Positions 54,843 to 64,000 of a stretch of DNA of 64,000 nt are shown piece by piece. Made by a program: the position numbers and the translations under genes. This DNA comes from Euphorbia lathyris (lineage: Eukaryota > Streptophyta > Magnoliopsida > Malpighiales > Euphorbiaceae). The stretch covers positions 93,066,201-93,130,200 of the forward strand of contig NC_088913.1 in assembly GCF_963576675.1 (NCBI RefSeq), read 5' to 3'. Position 1 is the stretch's first letter. Each line of letters begins with the position of its first letter. A model generated the notes under the pieces. That model saw only the letters and a program-made list of their open reading frames with translations. It made no database searches and was not told where the DNA came from.

Positions 54843-55460
54843 GCGTATACGCATATGCGTGCTATGGAGGAGGATCTACTCCAAAGGGTGGCGGATAAAG
54901 CCACCATAAAAAGGCTGGAGAAAGAGGTTGTCGTTGCTAATGCGAATGCTGCTTCCGCCATTGCCCTTAATGAAAGTAAGGACGCCGAGATCCGTAGCCT
55001 GAAGGAGAAGATGGATGAGATTGAGGAGATTGCTAAGAATCATAAAGCTGCCTTGTCAAACGCGGAGATCATGGCGGGCGAACGTGCTTATTACTACGGC
55101 GAAAGGATCATGGCGTACGTTAAGCTTTCCTATCCCGAGATCAATTTTATGGACCCGGAGTACGTGGTCCCTGAGGTTGAGGATTGCATTAAGTATGACA
55201 AGATACCGAACGTTAAGGATTTCATCCGTGATCAAATTCGGAGAGAGTTGAGCGGGTCGGTCGAGGAGAGCAAGCCTGTTGTTGATCTTGAATCAGATGA
55301 TCACGGTGAAGCGTCCAAGGAGGCGAGTGACAAGGCCGATGATTCAGTGATTGATTGTACGGCTCCCCAGGCGGAAACTGTTGTTATAGAGAGTGGGGTT
55401 CCTCTAGAGGGCGCATCTTTAGAGAAAGACGCTAAGGAGGATACTCCTGTAAATGTTTAG
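54843..55460 (+). pseudogene. Tat-2 antisense ORF, last exon
   Basis: The exon follows the acceptor tttgctag and reads AYTH then MRAMEEDLLQRVADKATIKR and onward, open to the stop at 55460 (about 200 codons). It aligns over its whole length with the last exon of the Tat-1 antisense gene: coiled coil, AKNHKAALSNAEIMAGERAY (AKNHKDALGEAEYTAGEQAF in Tat-1), MAYVKLSYPEINFMDPEY, then an acidic tail. The internal ATG at 54855 is probably not a start. Frame is intact, but the upstream exons are gone, so the gene is broken. Function unknown. Confidence 0.8.
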
Positions 55461-56150
55461 TCTTTTCATGAATGTAACTAAGTACAATTTACAATTTGCT
55501 TTAATCCTTTTTTCAACCATTATATTAACTTTACGCTTTATATCTTTCAGCAAGTAAATTTCTAGGTTTTATGACTTATTTTGTTGGTTCAAGGTAGGTG
55601 GCCAGCCGTACCCTGGAATGTGAGCCTTTTTGAAGGCTTTGAAGCTTTTATTCCTTTTGAGGACGTTAAGCTACCTTAGGCGATCGATTTGCTTCCTATC
55701 TTTGAGGTGAATCGATCCGCCACTAGGACTTGAAACTCTTTTTTGGGAAGAGTATTTGAGAGTGTCAAAAATCTCACGTCTGAGAAATGTTTTAACTCTG
55801 TCTCTGATGGTGATCAATTATTTCCTATCTTTGAGGTGAATTGATCCGCCGCTGAGATTATTCTCCTATCTTTGAGGAGAAGGTAGTTATGTCATGATGG
55901 CATTATTCTACAGTGGGAATGCATTTGTTGCCTCCCCCTTTTTTGAATCTAGAATATTTATATTGCTGCAAGAAAAATACTTAAGATAGAATTTGCAAGA
56001 TAAAAAAGTCTCTTTATTAAATGGCGATTCGCCTTATTACACCAAATTGGTCTTATGTGTGAGCCTCGTTAAAACCTTTAATAAGAAAAACCACATGGGA
56101 TAAAACCTTACTAAAGGAAAAATAGTACTCAAGACCTTAGTTACATTTTA
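55461..56150. other. Convergence region between the antisense gene and Tat-2 integrase
   Basis: Non-coding, shared with Tat-1 17280-17879. The phrase cctatctttgaggtgaat recurs near 55695 and 55826, with a shorter form near 55863. Both transcripts should end here, so short overlapping 3' ends are likely. Confidence 0.55.
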
Positions 56151-59100
56151 CTCTCTTGTGAAATACTTGCGGAGGTTCTGAATATTCCACGTCCGTGGCA
56201 GCGTGTTCCCTTCCATATCTTGGATCTTGAAAGTGGCGGGTCCAATTTTCGTGATTATTTTGTATGGTCCCATCCAGGTGATCCCAACTTTCCTTTGCCC
56301 TCCGTGGATTGAATCTTGTCTGCTTTCCGGAGCACTAGATCTCCTGGGTTCAGATCCACGAGCTTGGCATGTCTATCATGATAGGCTGCGATCCTCTGTT
56401 TGTAGGCGGCCATTCGTACATATGCTTTCTCCCTTTTTACTTCCAGTTGGTCAAAACTTTCCCTCAATCTTTGATCATTCTTGTCTTCGCAATAAAATAA
56501 GACTTTGTCGCTAGGGACCTGAATCTCAATGGGGATCATATCTTCTACACCATAGGAAAGGGCGAATGGTGATTCGCCTATTGCTGTCCGAGGAGTGGTT
56601 CTGTATGCCCATAGGACATTCATTAGCTGATCCGCCCACTTTTTGTTATGCTCCCCCAGTCTCTTTTTTATGCCTTTAACGATCGTTCGATTTGTGACTT
56701 CAGTCATCCCGTTGGATTGGGGGTAGTAAACAGAGGCGAACCTGTTCTGAATGCCTTGACTTTCATAGAATGTTCTGAACTCTCCACAATTGAACTGCGT
56801 CCCATTGTCAGTGATAATCGTGTGGGGGACTCCGAATCTTCCAACGATATTGTCCCTGACAAACTCGACCATCCGCTCTGCATTTATAGAGGAGACAGCT
56901 TCGGCCTCTACCCACTTCGTAAAGTGGTCCACATCTACTACCACATACTTCCTTTGCCTCTTGGTAGGAGGAAAAGGACCGACAATGTCGATTCCCCAGA
57001 TGGAAAAAGGTCGTCCTTCGATAATAGGCCTTTGCATGTGCTTAGCCGTGTGGGACTCGTTTGCATGGACTTGGCAATTATGACACGTCTCTACCAGCTT
57101 TTGTGCATCGAGTTCTGCCGTAGGCCAATAAAATCCGGATAGCCTGGACTTTTTCAGGATGGAGGCGGATGCTTCATGGGCTCCGCAAGCACCTTTATGT
57201 AATTCCTTAAGGATCTGTTGTCCTTCTTCTGTCGCAACGCACTTCAACCAATGCTGTCCAAAGAATTTTCTGTACAGGCAATCATTGATTATGGAGAAGT
57301 ATGCCGCCTTTCTTACCGTCCGCCAAGCTTCTTCTTTGTCTTGAGGCAAAGTCCCATTTGTGAGATACTGCTGGATCGGTGATCTCCAATCTCCCCCGGT
57401 GGGCGTAAGAAGAGCTATGGTCTCGGGGGCGAATGCTGGTCTGGCTTTTACCTCAAATGGGCACTGCAGGTCCGCCCACTGATCTTTGCTTGAAGCCAGC
57501 TTAGCCAAGTGATCCGCCTCTGTGTTTGATCCTCGTAACACGTGAACTAGTTCTCATTTGGTTTCTTTGATCTCCAGATGGTTTAATAGCTTTTTGACCT
57601 CCTCTACATACTTTACCAGAGTTTCATCTTTTACATCAAAGTTTTTGATCACCTGATTGACCATCAGCTTAGAATCGCTATAGATCACAACTCGTTCTGG
57701 CGTGATCTCCTTCAGCAGGCGTAGCCCCAATATCAAGGCTTCATATTCTGCGGCGTTATTCGTTGTAGGGAACTCTAACTTCGCAGTATAATGCAACTTG
57801 ATGTAGTGAGGTCCCTTGATTACTACGCATATTCCTGCACCTTCCGCCGAAGAGGCACCGTCTGTGTACATTGTCCACTCCTCCACTTTTGGTTTGGGAA
57901 GGTTTATGCCCTCTTTGGTGAATTCATTCACAAAGTCTGCCAAGACTTGGCTTTTCAAGGTGGATCTGCCTTCATAACGAACATCAAACTCGCCCAGGCG
58001 GATCGCCCACTCCATCAGCCTCCCTGAAGTTTTTGGCTTTTGTAATACCTTCCTCATAGGTATGTTGGTACGAACGATGACCGTGTGTGCCTAAAAATAA
58101 GGTCTCAGGCGGATTGAAGTGGTGACCACTGCCAAGGCCAACTTGTCCAATCTTGAATACCGGGTTTCGACATCTTTTAAGACTTTGCTTACGTAGTAGA
58201 TCGAATATTGTTGGCCATCTTCTTCCCTTATCATGACTGTGCAAACCGTTTTATCAGTAACAGAAACATACATGTACAGATTCTCACCTTCCAAAGGTCT
58301 GCTCATTAGAGGCGGTTCTGAGAGGAAGCATTTGATCCCTTCGAAGGCCTGCTTGCAATCTTCATTCCACTCAAAGCCTTTCTGCTTTTTGATCACTTCA
58401 TAAAAAGGTTGGCATCTATGAGCAGAGCATGAGATGAATCGACCAAGTGCTATGATCTGCCCATTAAGGCGTTGCACTTCTCTGACATTTTGCAGTGCCT
58501 TCATGTCCAGTACCGCTTTGATTTTATCTGGATTGGGACCTACTCCCCTCTAGCTGATCATTTATCCCAGGAATTTTCCATAAGTTGCCCCGAAAGTACA
58601 CTTCTCAGGATTTAGCTTGATGTTGTGATGACGAAGGACTCCTAAGACTTCCCTTATGTCCTCCGCATGTCTCTCCATGGTGGTGCTTTTGATGATCATG
58701 TCATCCACATAAACTGAGAAGTTGTCACCTTTTCTTCCTTCGAATATTTTGTTCATCATCCGCTGGTAGGTAGCTCCAACGTTCTTAAGCCCAAAAGGCA
58801 TGACTTTGAAGTAATAAGTCACCTGGTGAGTTATGAAGGAAGTCTTGATCCTATCTGATGGCTCCATGAGGATCTGATGATAACTCGAATTCACATCAGT
58901 GAAGGAATATATTGCATGTCATGCGGTTCCGTTAACTAGGATGTCAATGCAAGGCAGAGGGTAGTTGTCTTTGGGACAAGCCTTATTAAGGTCCGTGAAA
59001 TCAATACACATGTGGTACGATCCGCTTGCCTTTTTAACCAGGACTACATTCGCCATCCATTGCGTGTAAATAACTTCCTCAATGGCGTCTGCCTTTTTCA

Positions 59101-59945
59101 GTTTAGATATCTCTTCCTCTATTGCTTTCTGTCTTTCTGGCCCATGATTCCTTCTCTTTTGAGCCACTGGGACCGCATCTTCGGCGATATTGAGCTTGTG
59201 AGTGATCACATCTGGACTGACCCCTATGAGGATCTCATCCTTCCAAGCAAACACGTCCTCCAACTCACGGAGAACTTTCGTAACATCCTCCTTAACCTCA
59301 ACTTTTAGCCCTTTGGCGATCCGTACCTGCTTACCATCTGAAATGAGGAACATTTCTGTGTCTCCCAGGGCCATTGTGACGAGTTCATCTTCTTCGTCAT
59401 CTTTGGACTAGGGACGAATCGATAAGGATGCAGAGTATGTCTCCTGAGCAACCTTCTGGTTCCCTTTGATCATCATGCCTCCCTTGGCAGTAGGGATGTA
59501 CATCGTCAAATGGCGTATCGATATGAGAGCCGCCACTTCTGAGATGAAAGGCCACCCTAAGATGATGTTGTATGCCAATTGACCGTCCATGATGGAGAAC
59601 TTCAGATATCCCATCCATACCTGGTCCTCATCTGCTAACTCGCATTCCAGTGTTACTTGGCCCTTTGTCTAGAATGTGTGACCCGTCACTCCCAGAATAT
59701 CTACGATGGTGGTCTCGATTTGAATAGGGTCAACCTTGAGTTTGGCGAATGCTCCCCTAGTGATGACATTACAAGAACTGCCCGTGTCTATCATCACTCT
59801 CTTCATTTCCCATCCTTCCACCATCATAGTGATGATGAGAGCGTCTGCATGTGGGGAGATAGCCGGACCAACGTCTGTAAAGGGACGGTTGAGTGATGCT
59901 CTATCTAGAGCAATGATTTTTGCTTTCTTTACCATAGGCTGATAT
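56151..59945 (-). pseudogene. Tat-2 Pol: protease, RT, two RNase H domains, integrase
   Basis: Minus strand, from 59945 leftwards. Protease: MIDTGSSCNVITRG and NIILGWPFIS. RT: HMCIDFTDLNKACPKDNYPLP, then MPFGLKNVGATYQRMM and the catalytic YVDDM (near 58710). A first degenerate RNase H (58100-58300) is followed by a second, archaeal-type one (MYTDGASS, NNAAEYEALILGL, VIYSDSKL, NTEADHLAKLAS), the Tat hallmark. Integrase: ACGAHEAS, CHNCQVHA, GIDIVGPFPP, ITDNGTQFN, MTEVTNRTI, so the HHCC and DDE residues are present. A frameshift near 56285 moves the last ~45 codons, which end at about 56155. Stops at about 59670, 59410, 58919, 58562, 58091 and 57554 break it, most of them readable as C-to-T changes. 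Confidence 0.9.
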
Positions 59946-61920
59946 CCTGGTCCGCCAGTGATAACATTAATGACCCCCTTAGCCTTTTTCTTCGGCTCAT
60001 GGGGGGATTATCGCCATCTCCCTTCTTGTCATTCTAGACGAACCTGTCCAACTTTCCCCTCTCGATAAGTCTCTCAATCTCCCTAGCCAACTCCCAGCAC
60101 GCATCTGTATCATGACTGTTCCTCCTGTGGTATTTGAAATAATTCTTGGGGTTTCTCCCCGTGTTGGTGTACTCTCCCCCTTTTGGTTCGGGGTATAAAT
60201 GCTCCGCTTGTGCTGGCTGTTCTCTATCCACATTAGCACTTCGCTTTTGGAGGCGTTTAACGGAGTAAGCGATGGCGTATATGCTGATTTGTTCCTAGAG
60301 CCTCTTCGCCTGTTTCGGGAGGATGAGTCAGGGAGCTTTTCTTTTTCCTTATCCCGCCTCCGGGATTCGCCTTTTCCTCTCTTGGGTGGAGATGTCGACT
60401 CTCTTCGAATATCATCGACCTCCATGAAGTCTTTGCATCTTTCTATCAGCTCCGCCATATTTTTTGGTTAGTTTCTGATTAGATCCTCCTGTAAGCTCTT
60501 TCATGTTGTATTTTTTACTAGTGCTTCCACTGCCATGGAGAGATCTACATCAACAATGCGGATACATAACTTATTGAACTTGTCGACATACTCCCGGAGA
60601 GATTCATTTTCTTTTTGCTTCAGCTCGAAGAGCTTTCGTGATTTAACCACTGGGGGAATGCTTCCTGCGAATTTTGAGCAGAATTCCCTACTCAACTGAT
60701 CCCAGTTGTTTATCGATCCCGGGCGAAGAGATTGAAACCAGTCGTAGGCTGGACCTTTCATCGTGGTGATAAACATTCGACATTGCACTGCCTCTCTTGC
60801 ACGGTTAAGTCCGAGCAACATGCGATACTTCCTTGCATGGGCTTCGGGATTATCTTCGCCGGAGTAGGCTAGTATATTTGGAATCTTAAAATGCCTATCC
60901 ATTTCCTCGGCTTCAATCCACACAGTGAAGGGCGATTCTCGATTGGCGAACAGATTGTGCCTGGCATTCTCTTCGTTCTGTCTGCGTATCTCTGCCCTGA
61001 TCTGATCCGCTATGGAACCTTGATCCCTCCTTGGACGTCTCCTACTATGTGACCTGCTTCGCTGTGAGGAAGAGGAGCTGGATCCTGACGAAGGTTCTGA
61101 TGGCGACCTTCTTCCGCCGCCGCCACAGCCCCTTGGTGGAGATCGTCCCTCGTTACCTCGATTTGGTGGCGGATGTGGTATGACCTGGAGAGGTGACCCA
61201 GCTTGGCGTTCGTTCTCCCTTCGTTCAGGTGGTGGCGGCGACCTTCCACGCCGGGGGACCCGGTTCTGTGTCTGTGATGTGAACGGGATCTGGATCGTCC
61301 TTTTCTATGTGATCTGGTTCGCTTCTTATGCCTGTGACCATCACGTCCACCTTCTGGTGGATTCACCATTGTGTCATTTAGATCCGCCAACGTTCCGGTC
61401 GGTGGAGCTCGAGATCCGCCAATTGTGATCCCTGGATTTGTTGTGTTCCTCGGGGGGGATTGATCATTCCTATGATTCCCTCCGGTATGTCGGGAAATAA
61501 CCTTCTGTTTATTGGCAGGTTGCTAGCAAGCTCCGGATTAGCGACTGTTGAATCCACAGGCTGAGAGAGAAAAAATGACGAATCTCGGCGAGCATTGGGT
61601 CTAACATAAGCGCTTTGCCATTGTGTTAGGGTCGGTCTTGGCGGTTGTCGACGATTCAGTGGGAGAACAGTTCCTGTCGTGGCTCCACCTACATCTCGGT
61701 TCACTAGATAAGCCGTTAAACGACCTTCCATAATGGGTCCATGTTCTCTACCTACGGTACCTGCGCAAATATCCCAAAAGGATTCTGGCGACATGTCCCT
61801 TTCGTCATGGACGGTTGGTGCATTGGGATCGACGCGACCAGCGTTTGTGGTGGGGTTAATTGATGGTGGTATGGGCGGTATTGTAGTTCCCGTTGAGGGG
61901 TTAGACCCTCCACTTGCCAT
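59946..61920 (-). pseudogene. Tat-2 Gag
   Basis: From the ATG at 61920 an N-terminal region rich in P and T (to 61378). It is followed, after a frameshift, by an R/S/H-rich stretch near 61150-61370. The Retrotrans_gag core lies at 60923-60501: MDRHFKIPNILAYSG, RMFITTMKGPAYDWFQSL, WDQLSREFCSKFAGS, LREYVDKFNKLCIRI. Another shift leads to a decayed knuckle (YFKYHRRNSHDTDACWELAR, first cysteine lost) and EIERLIERGKLDRF. The link to protease reads INVITGGPG near 59960, the usual gag-pro junction of Tat elements. Confidence 0.85.
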
Positions 61921-61978
61921 GTTTGGGTTGTGAACTGAGTCCTTTTCTGATTAGGACCTCCACGTTCATCGCACCAAT

Positions 61979-62489
61979 TGGTAACTGGTGATGAACTTTC
62001 GACCGGATTCCTTCCCTGCGGGGGGCGTCGTTGGGTTCGACGGGGGGAAGCTCCGATGCCAAAGTCAGTATTGGTATAGTGAATAAACTATATTGACAAA
62101 GTAGGGTTTAGAGCGAGAATGTGTGTGTACCTTAATAGCTTGTGATGCAAGCTATTTATAGTCATGTAGTCGTAACTCCTAGTAACCAGAAAGTCTCCAT
62201 TAATGCCTCATTAATGGCGGTTACGGATCTCATTTAAGTATGACCGTTAGCTCATTAACGGATCATTAATTGCCATTGTCGGGAATCGGCTCAACCGTTC
62301 GACGGGCAGATCGAGGTATGTTAGCGGGTCTCCCAAGACGTTTGACTATAGATGGCGTGTGGCGGAATCTAGGTGATTCGCCATTTGGAAGAATTACTTG
62401 ATACGCCATTGCTTCCCGGATTATCTGAATACGCGGTCGTTTTGGTAAATATCCTCTTTAATCTCGTGGATAATATCCCGATGTTATCA
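61979..62489 (-). repeat. 5' LTR of Tat-2 (511 bp)
   Basis: On the plus strand it begins TGGTAACTGG and ends gatgttatca. It aligns with the Tat-1 LTR (14235-14713). TATAAATA box on the minus strand at 62153-62160. To its left the minus strand reads attggtgcgatgaacg, in the primer-site position; I cannot assign the tRNA. The right flank (gtttc) is the edge of a MITE. Confidence 0.8.
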
Positions 62490-62495
62490 GTTTCA

Positions 62496-62984
62496 TATAT
62501 AGCAACTGAACTTTATCCAATTTAAAATTATAACCACTAAATTTTAATTCTTAACTATATGGTACTGAAGTTTATACTTTTTAACAACGATGACTATTTC
62601 TAACTCCTCAAAATGACTGTTAACAATCTCAAAATGAAAATATTTAAAAATTAAAATTGTTTAGAACAACATTTACCATGAAATCAAATTTTTTATTTTC
62701 CAAAATCACATTTTTTGGAACTTTCTCTCTAAAAATTTACTCTCTTTCCTAGCAAAACAAAACCTAAATGATCTCAAAACGAAAATTTTCAAGAATTAAA
62801 GTATCTTAGAATATCATTAACTCTTCAAGATTTTTATTTTGAGATCGTCAACAGTCATTTTGAGGCATTGAGTACCCACCAGTGTTAAAAAAGTGTAAAG
62901 TTTAATGGTCACACCGTTAAGAATTGAAATTCAGCGGTCATAATATTAAAATGGATAAATTTAATAGCTAAGTGTATAATTTAC
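62496..62984. mobile_element. Fold-back MITE, ~490 bp
   Basis: The left arm (atagcaactgaactttatcc, then taaaattataaccac, then aattcttaac) pairs with the right arm read in reverse (agctattaaatttatcc, then aatattatgaccgc, then aattcttaac). Arms are about 130 bp and imperfect. Non-coding. The family is not determined, and the left end abuts the Tat-2 LTR. Confidence 0.7.
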
Positions 62985-63230
62985 ACCTGAAATTTCGTAT
63001 TGGACTTTTCTGTTAGAGCGAGTCTGAGTGGTTTCATTTGTCTTGTTACTCAGAGCAGTAGTCCAGTTGAGTGTGAGTGGTTTCATTTGTTCTGCTGGCA
63101 TTTTAGTAATTGTTTTTGGATGGATTTTTTCATGTAACAAGTTCCTATTTTAACTAATTTTAACCTTTTTCTTTATTTTTCCAATGAGGGATGTGAGGGC
63201 AAGTATTATTACTAGTTTTATTTATCACTG
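62985..63230. other. Spacer between the two MITEs
   Basis: AT-rich, with a small direct repeat gagtggtttcatttgt near 63025 and 63076. No gene seen. Confidence 0.5.
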
Positions 63231-63992
63231 GGATAAGGTACCAGAATAGGTCTAAGGTTTTTAGGGAAGTATCAATTTAGGCTCAACGTTCAAAATAACA
63301 CCAATATAGACTTAACGTTTACAACATAATATCAATTTAGGTTTAACGTTTATAATATAGCGTCAATTTATGCCTCACATACAAAATAACACCAATATAA
63401 ACTTAACGTTTACAATATAATACGAATTTAAGCTTAACGTTCTACAAAATATATAATTTAAGCTAAATGTTATAATTAAATTAATCATATTATATTCTTT
63501 CCCTTTTTTTGTAGTAATTATATTCCTTCCTTATTAACTTTATATGTTATCTTTTTATTTAGTTCTATATTCTTATTTATTATAATACAATTAATTAGTA
63601 TTCTTGCCCATTAAAATCTTATATTTGTTTTTCATAAATGATTCTATGACTCCTAAATTGTATTATAATAAATAAGAAAATAGAACTAAATAAAAAGATA
63701 CCATATAAAGTTAATAGGGAAATAATATAATATGGTTAATTTAATTATAACGTTTAGCTTAAATTGGATATATTTTTGTAAAACGTTAAGCTTAAATTCG
63801 TATTATTTTGTAAACGTTAAGTCTATATTGTTGCAATTTTATACGTGAGGCCTAAATTGATGCTATATTATAAACGCTAAGCCTAAATTGATATTATGTT
63901 GTAAACGTTAAACCTATATTGGTGCTATTTTGAACGTTGAGCTTAAATTGGTACTTCTCTAAAAACCTTAAACCTATTTTAGTACTTTATCC
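63231..63992. mobile_element. Large fold-back MITE with long terminal inverted repeats (~760 bp), Mutator-like
   Basis: The left end ggataaggtaccagaatagg and the right end, read in reverse, ggataaagtactaaaatagg start arms of about 350 bp each around a centre near 63605. Within each arm a ~40-bp phrase with aacgtttacaa and caatttaggc is repeated. Left flank tttatcactg (63221-63230) and right flank tttatcat (63993 to the window end) suggest a 9-10 bp target duplication with one mismatch, cut off by the window edge. Long inverted repeats and a 9-bp duplication fit a Mutator-like non-autonomous element. Confidence 0.75.
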
Positions 63993-64000
63993 TTTATCAT

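Larger units (their letters stand above)
47033..62489 (-). mobile_element. Tat-2, Ty3/gypsy Tat-lineage element, 3' end missing
   Basis: Read on the minus strand: 5' LTR (62489-61979), gag, protease, RT, dual RNase H, integrase, spacer, and a converging antisense gene whose 5' exons and the 3' LTR are lost at the junction with LTR-B. Dual RNase H domains and the antisense extra ORF place it in the Tat group. Athila-Z is inserted at 47240-54833. Many stops in gag-pol make it dead. Confidence 0.85.

Noticed and set aside
56203..57344. Several plus-strand ORFs over Tat-2 integrase
   Set aside because: They are shadows of the minus-strand integrase, which carries the HHCC and DDE motifs.

Overview
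The window reads as plant nuclear DNA, most likely eudicot. It is AT-rich and almost every recognisable coding stretch belongs to a transposable element of a plant-specific lineage: Athila and Tat Ty3/gypsy, Tork/Angela-like Ty1/copia, an Au-type SINE, a plant LINE with a terminal RNase H, and fold-back MITEs. I see no intact host gene. The only host-gene trace I can name is one damaged kinesin motor exon at 8239-8322. The density of nested, truncated elements plus a 175-bp satellite with higher-order structure suggests pericentromeric or similar heterochromatin.

Layout. 1-2135: AT-rich minisatellites. 2548-3042: a Tat-type LTR relic. 3043-10973: old non-coding DNA with a copia gag relic, the end of a chromodomain gypsy element, and the kinesin exon. 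10994-11150: a 5'-truncated Au-like SINE with perfect target-site duplications. 11917-14234: a ~570-bp AT-rich tandem repeat invaded by a 5'-truncated LINE (13582-14187). 14235-18410: Tat-1, minus strand, with its 3' LTR, a spliced antisense ORF and a protease fused to the integrase tail. 18421-22150: 3' half of Athila-X (plus). 22151-25508: 3' half of copia-1 (plus). 25509-29483: the 175-bp satellite. 29484-33842: 5' part of copia-2 (plus), cut inside the gag zinc knuckle. 33843-47032: Athila-Y (plus), whose two LTRs do not match, carrying a 3.27-kb Ogre-like solo LTR (35848-39121). 47033-62489: Tat-2 (minus), with most of gag-pol and its 5' LTR, interrupted by the young Athila-Z (47240-54833, minus). 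62490-64000: two fold-back MITEs.

How the parts relate. Tat elements encode gag-pol on one strand and a separate, intron-containing PF04195-like protein on the other strand, between integrase and the 3' LTR, so the two transcription units converge. Athila-Z landed in an intron of that antisense gene. It keeps an uninterrupted 891-codon ORF in which gag and protease are joined in frame to the integrase C-terminal tail, with RT, RNase H and the integrase core missing. Tat-1 shows the same deletion layout independently. Three unrelated elements (copia-2 leader, Athila-Y LTR, Ogre-like LTR) each carry an array of short perfect hairpins. These observations, the chimeric Athila-Y and the 11-monomer satellite repeat are the most interesting content. 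All element names are by recognised motifs and family knowledge, with no database search.
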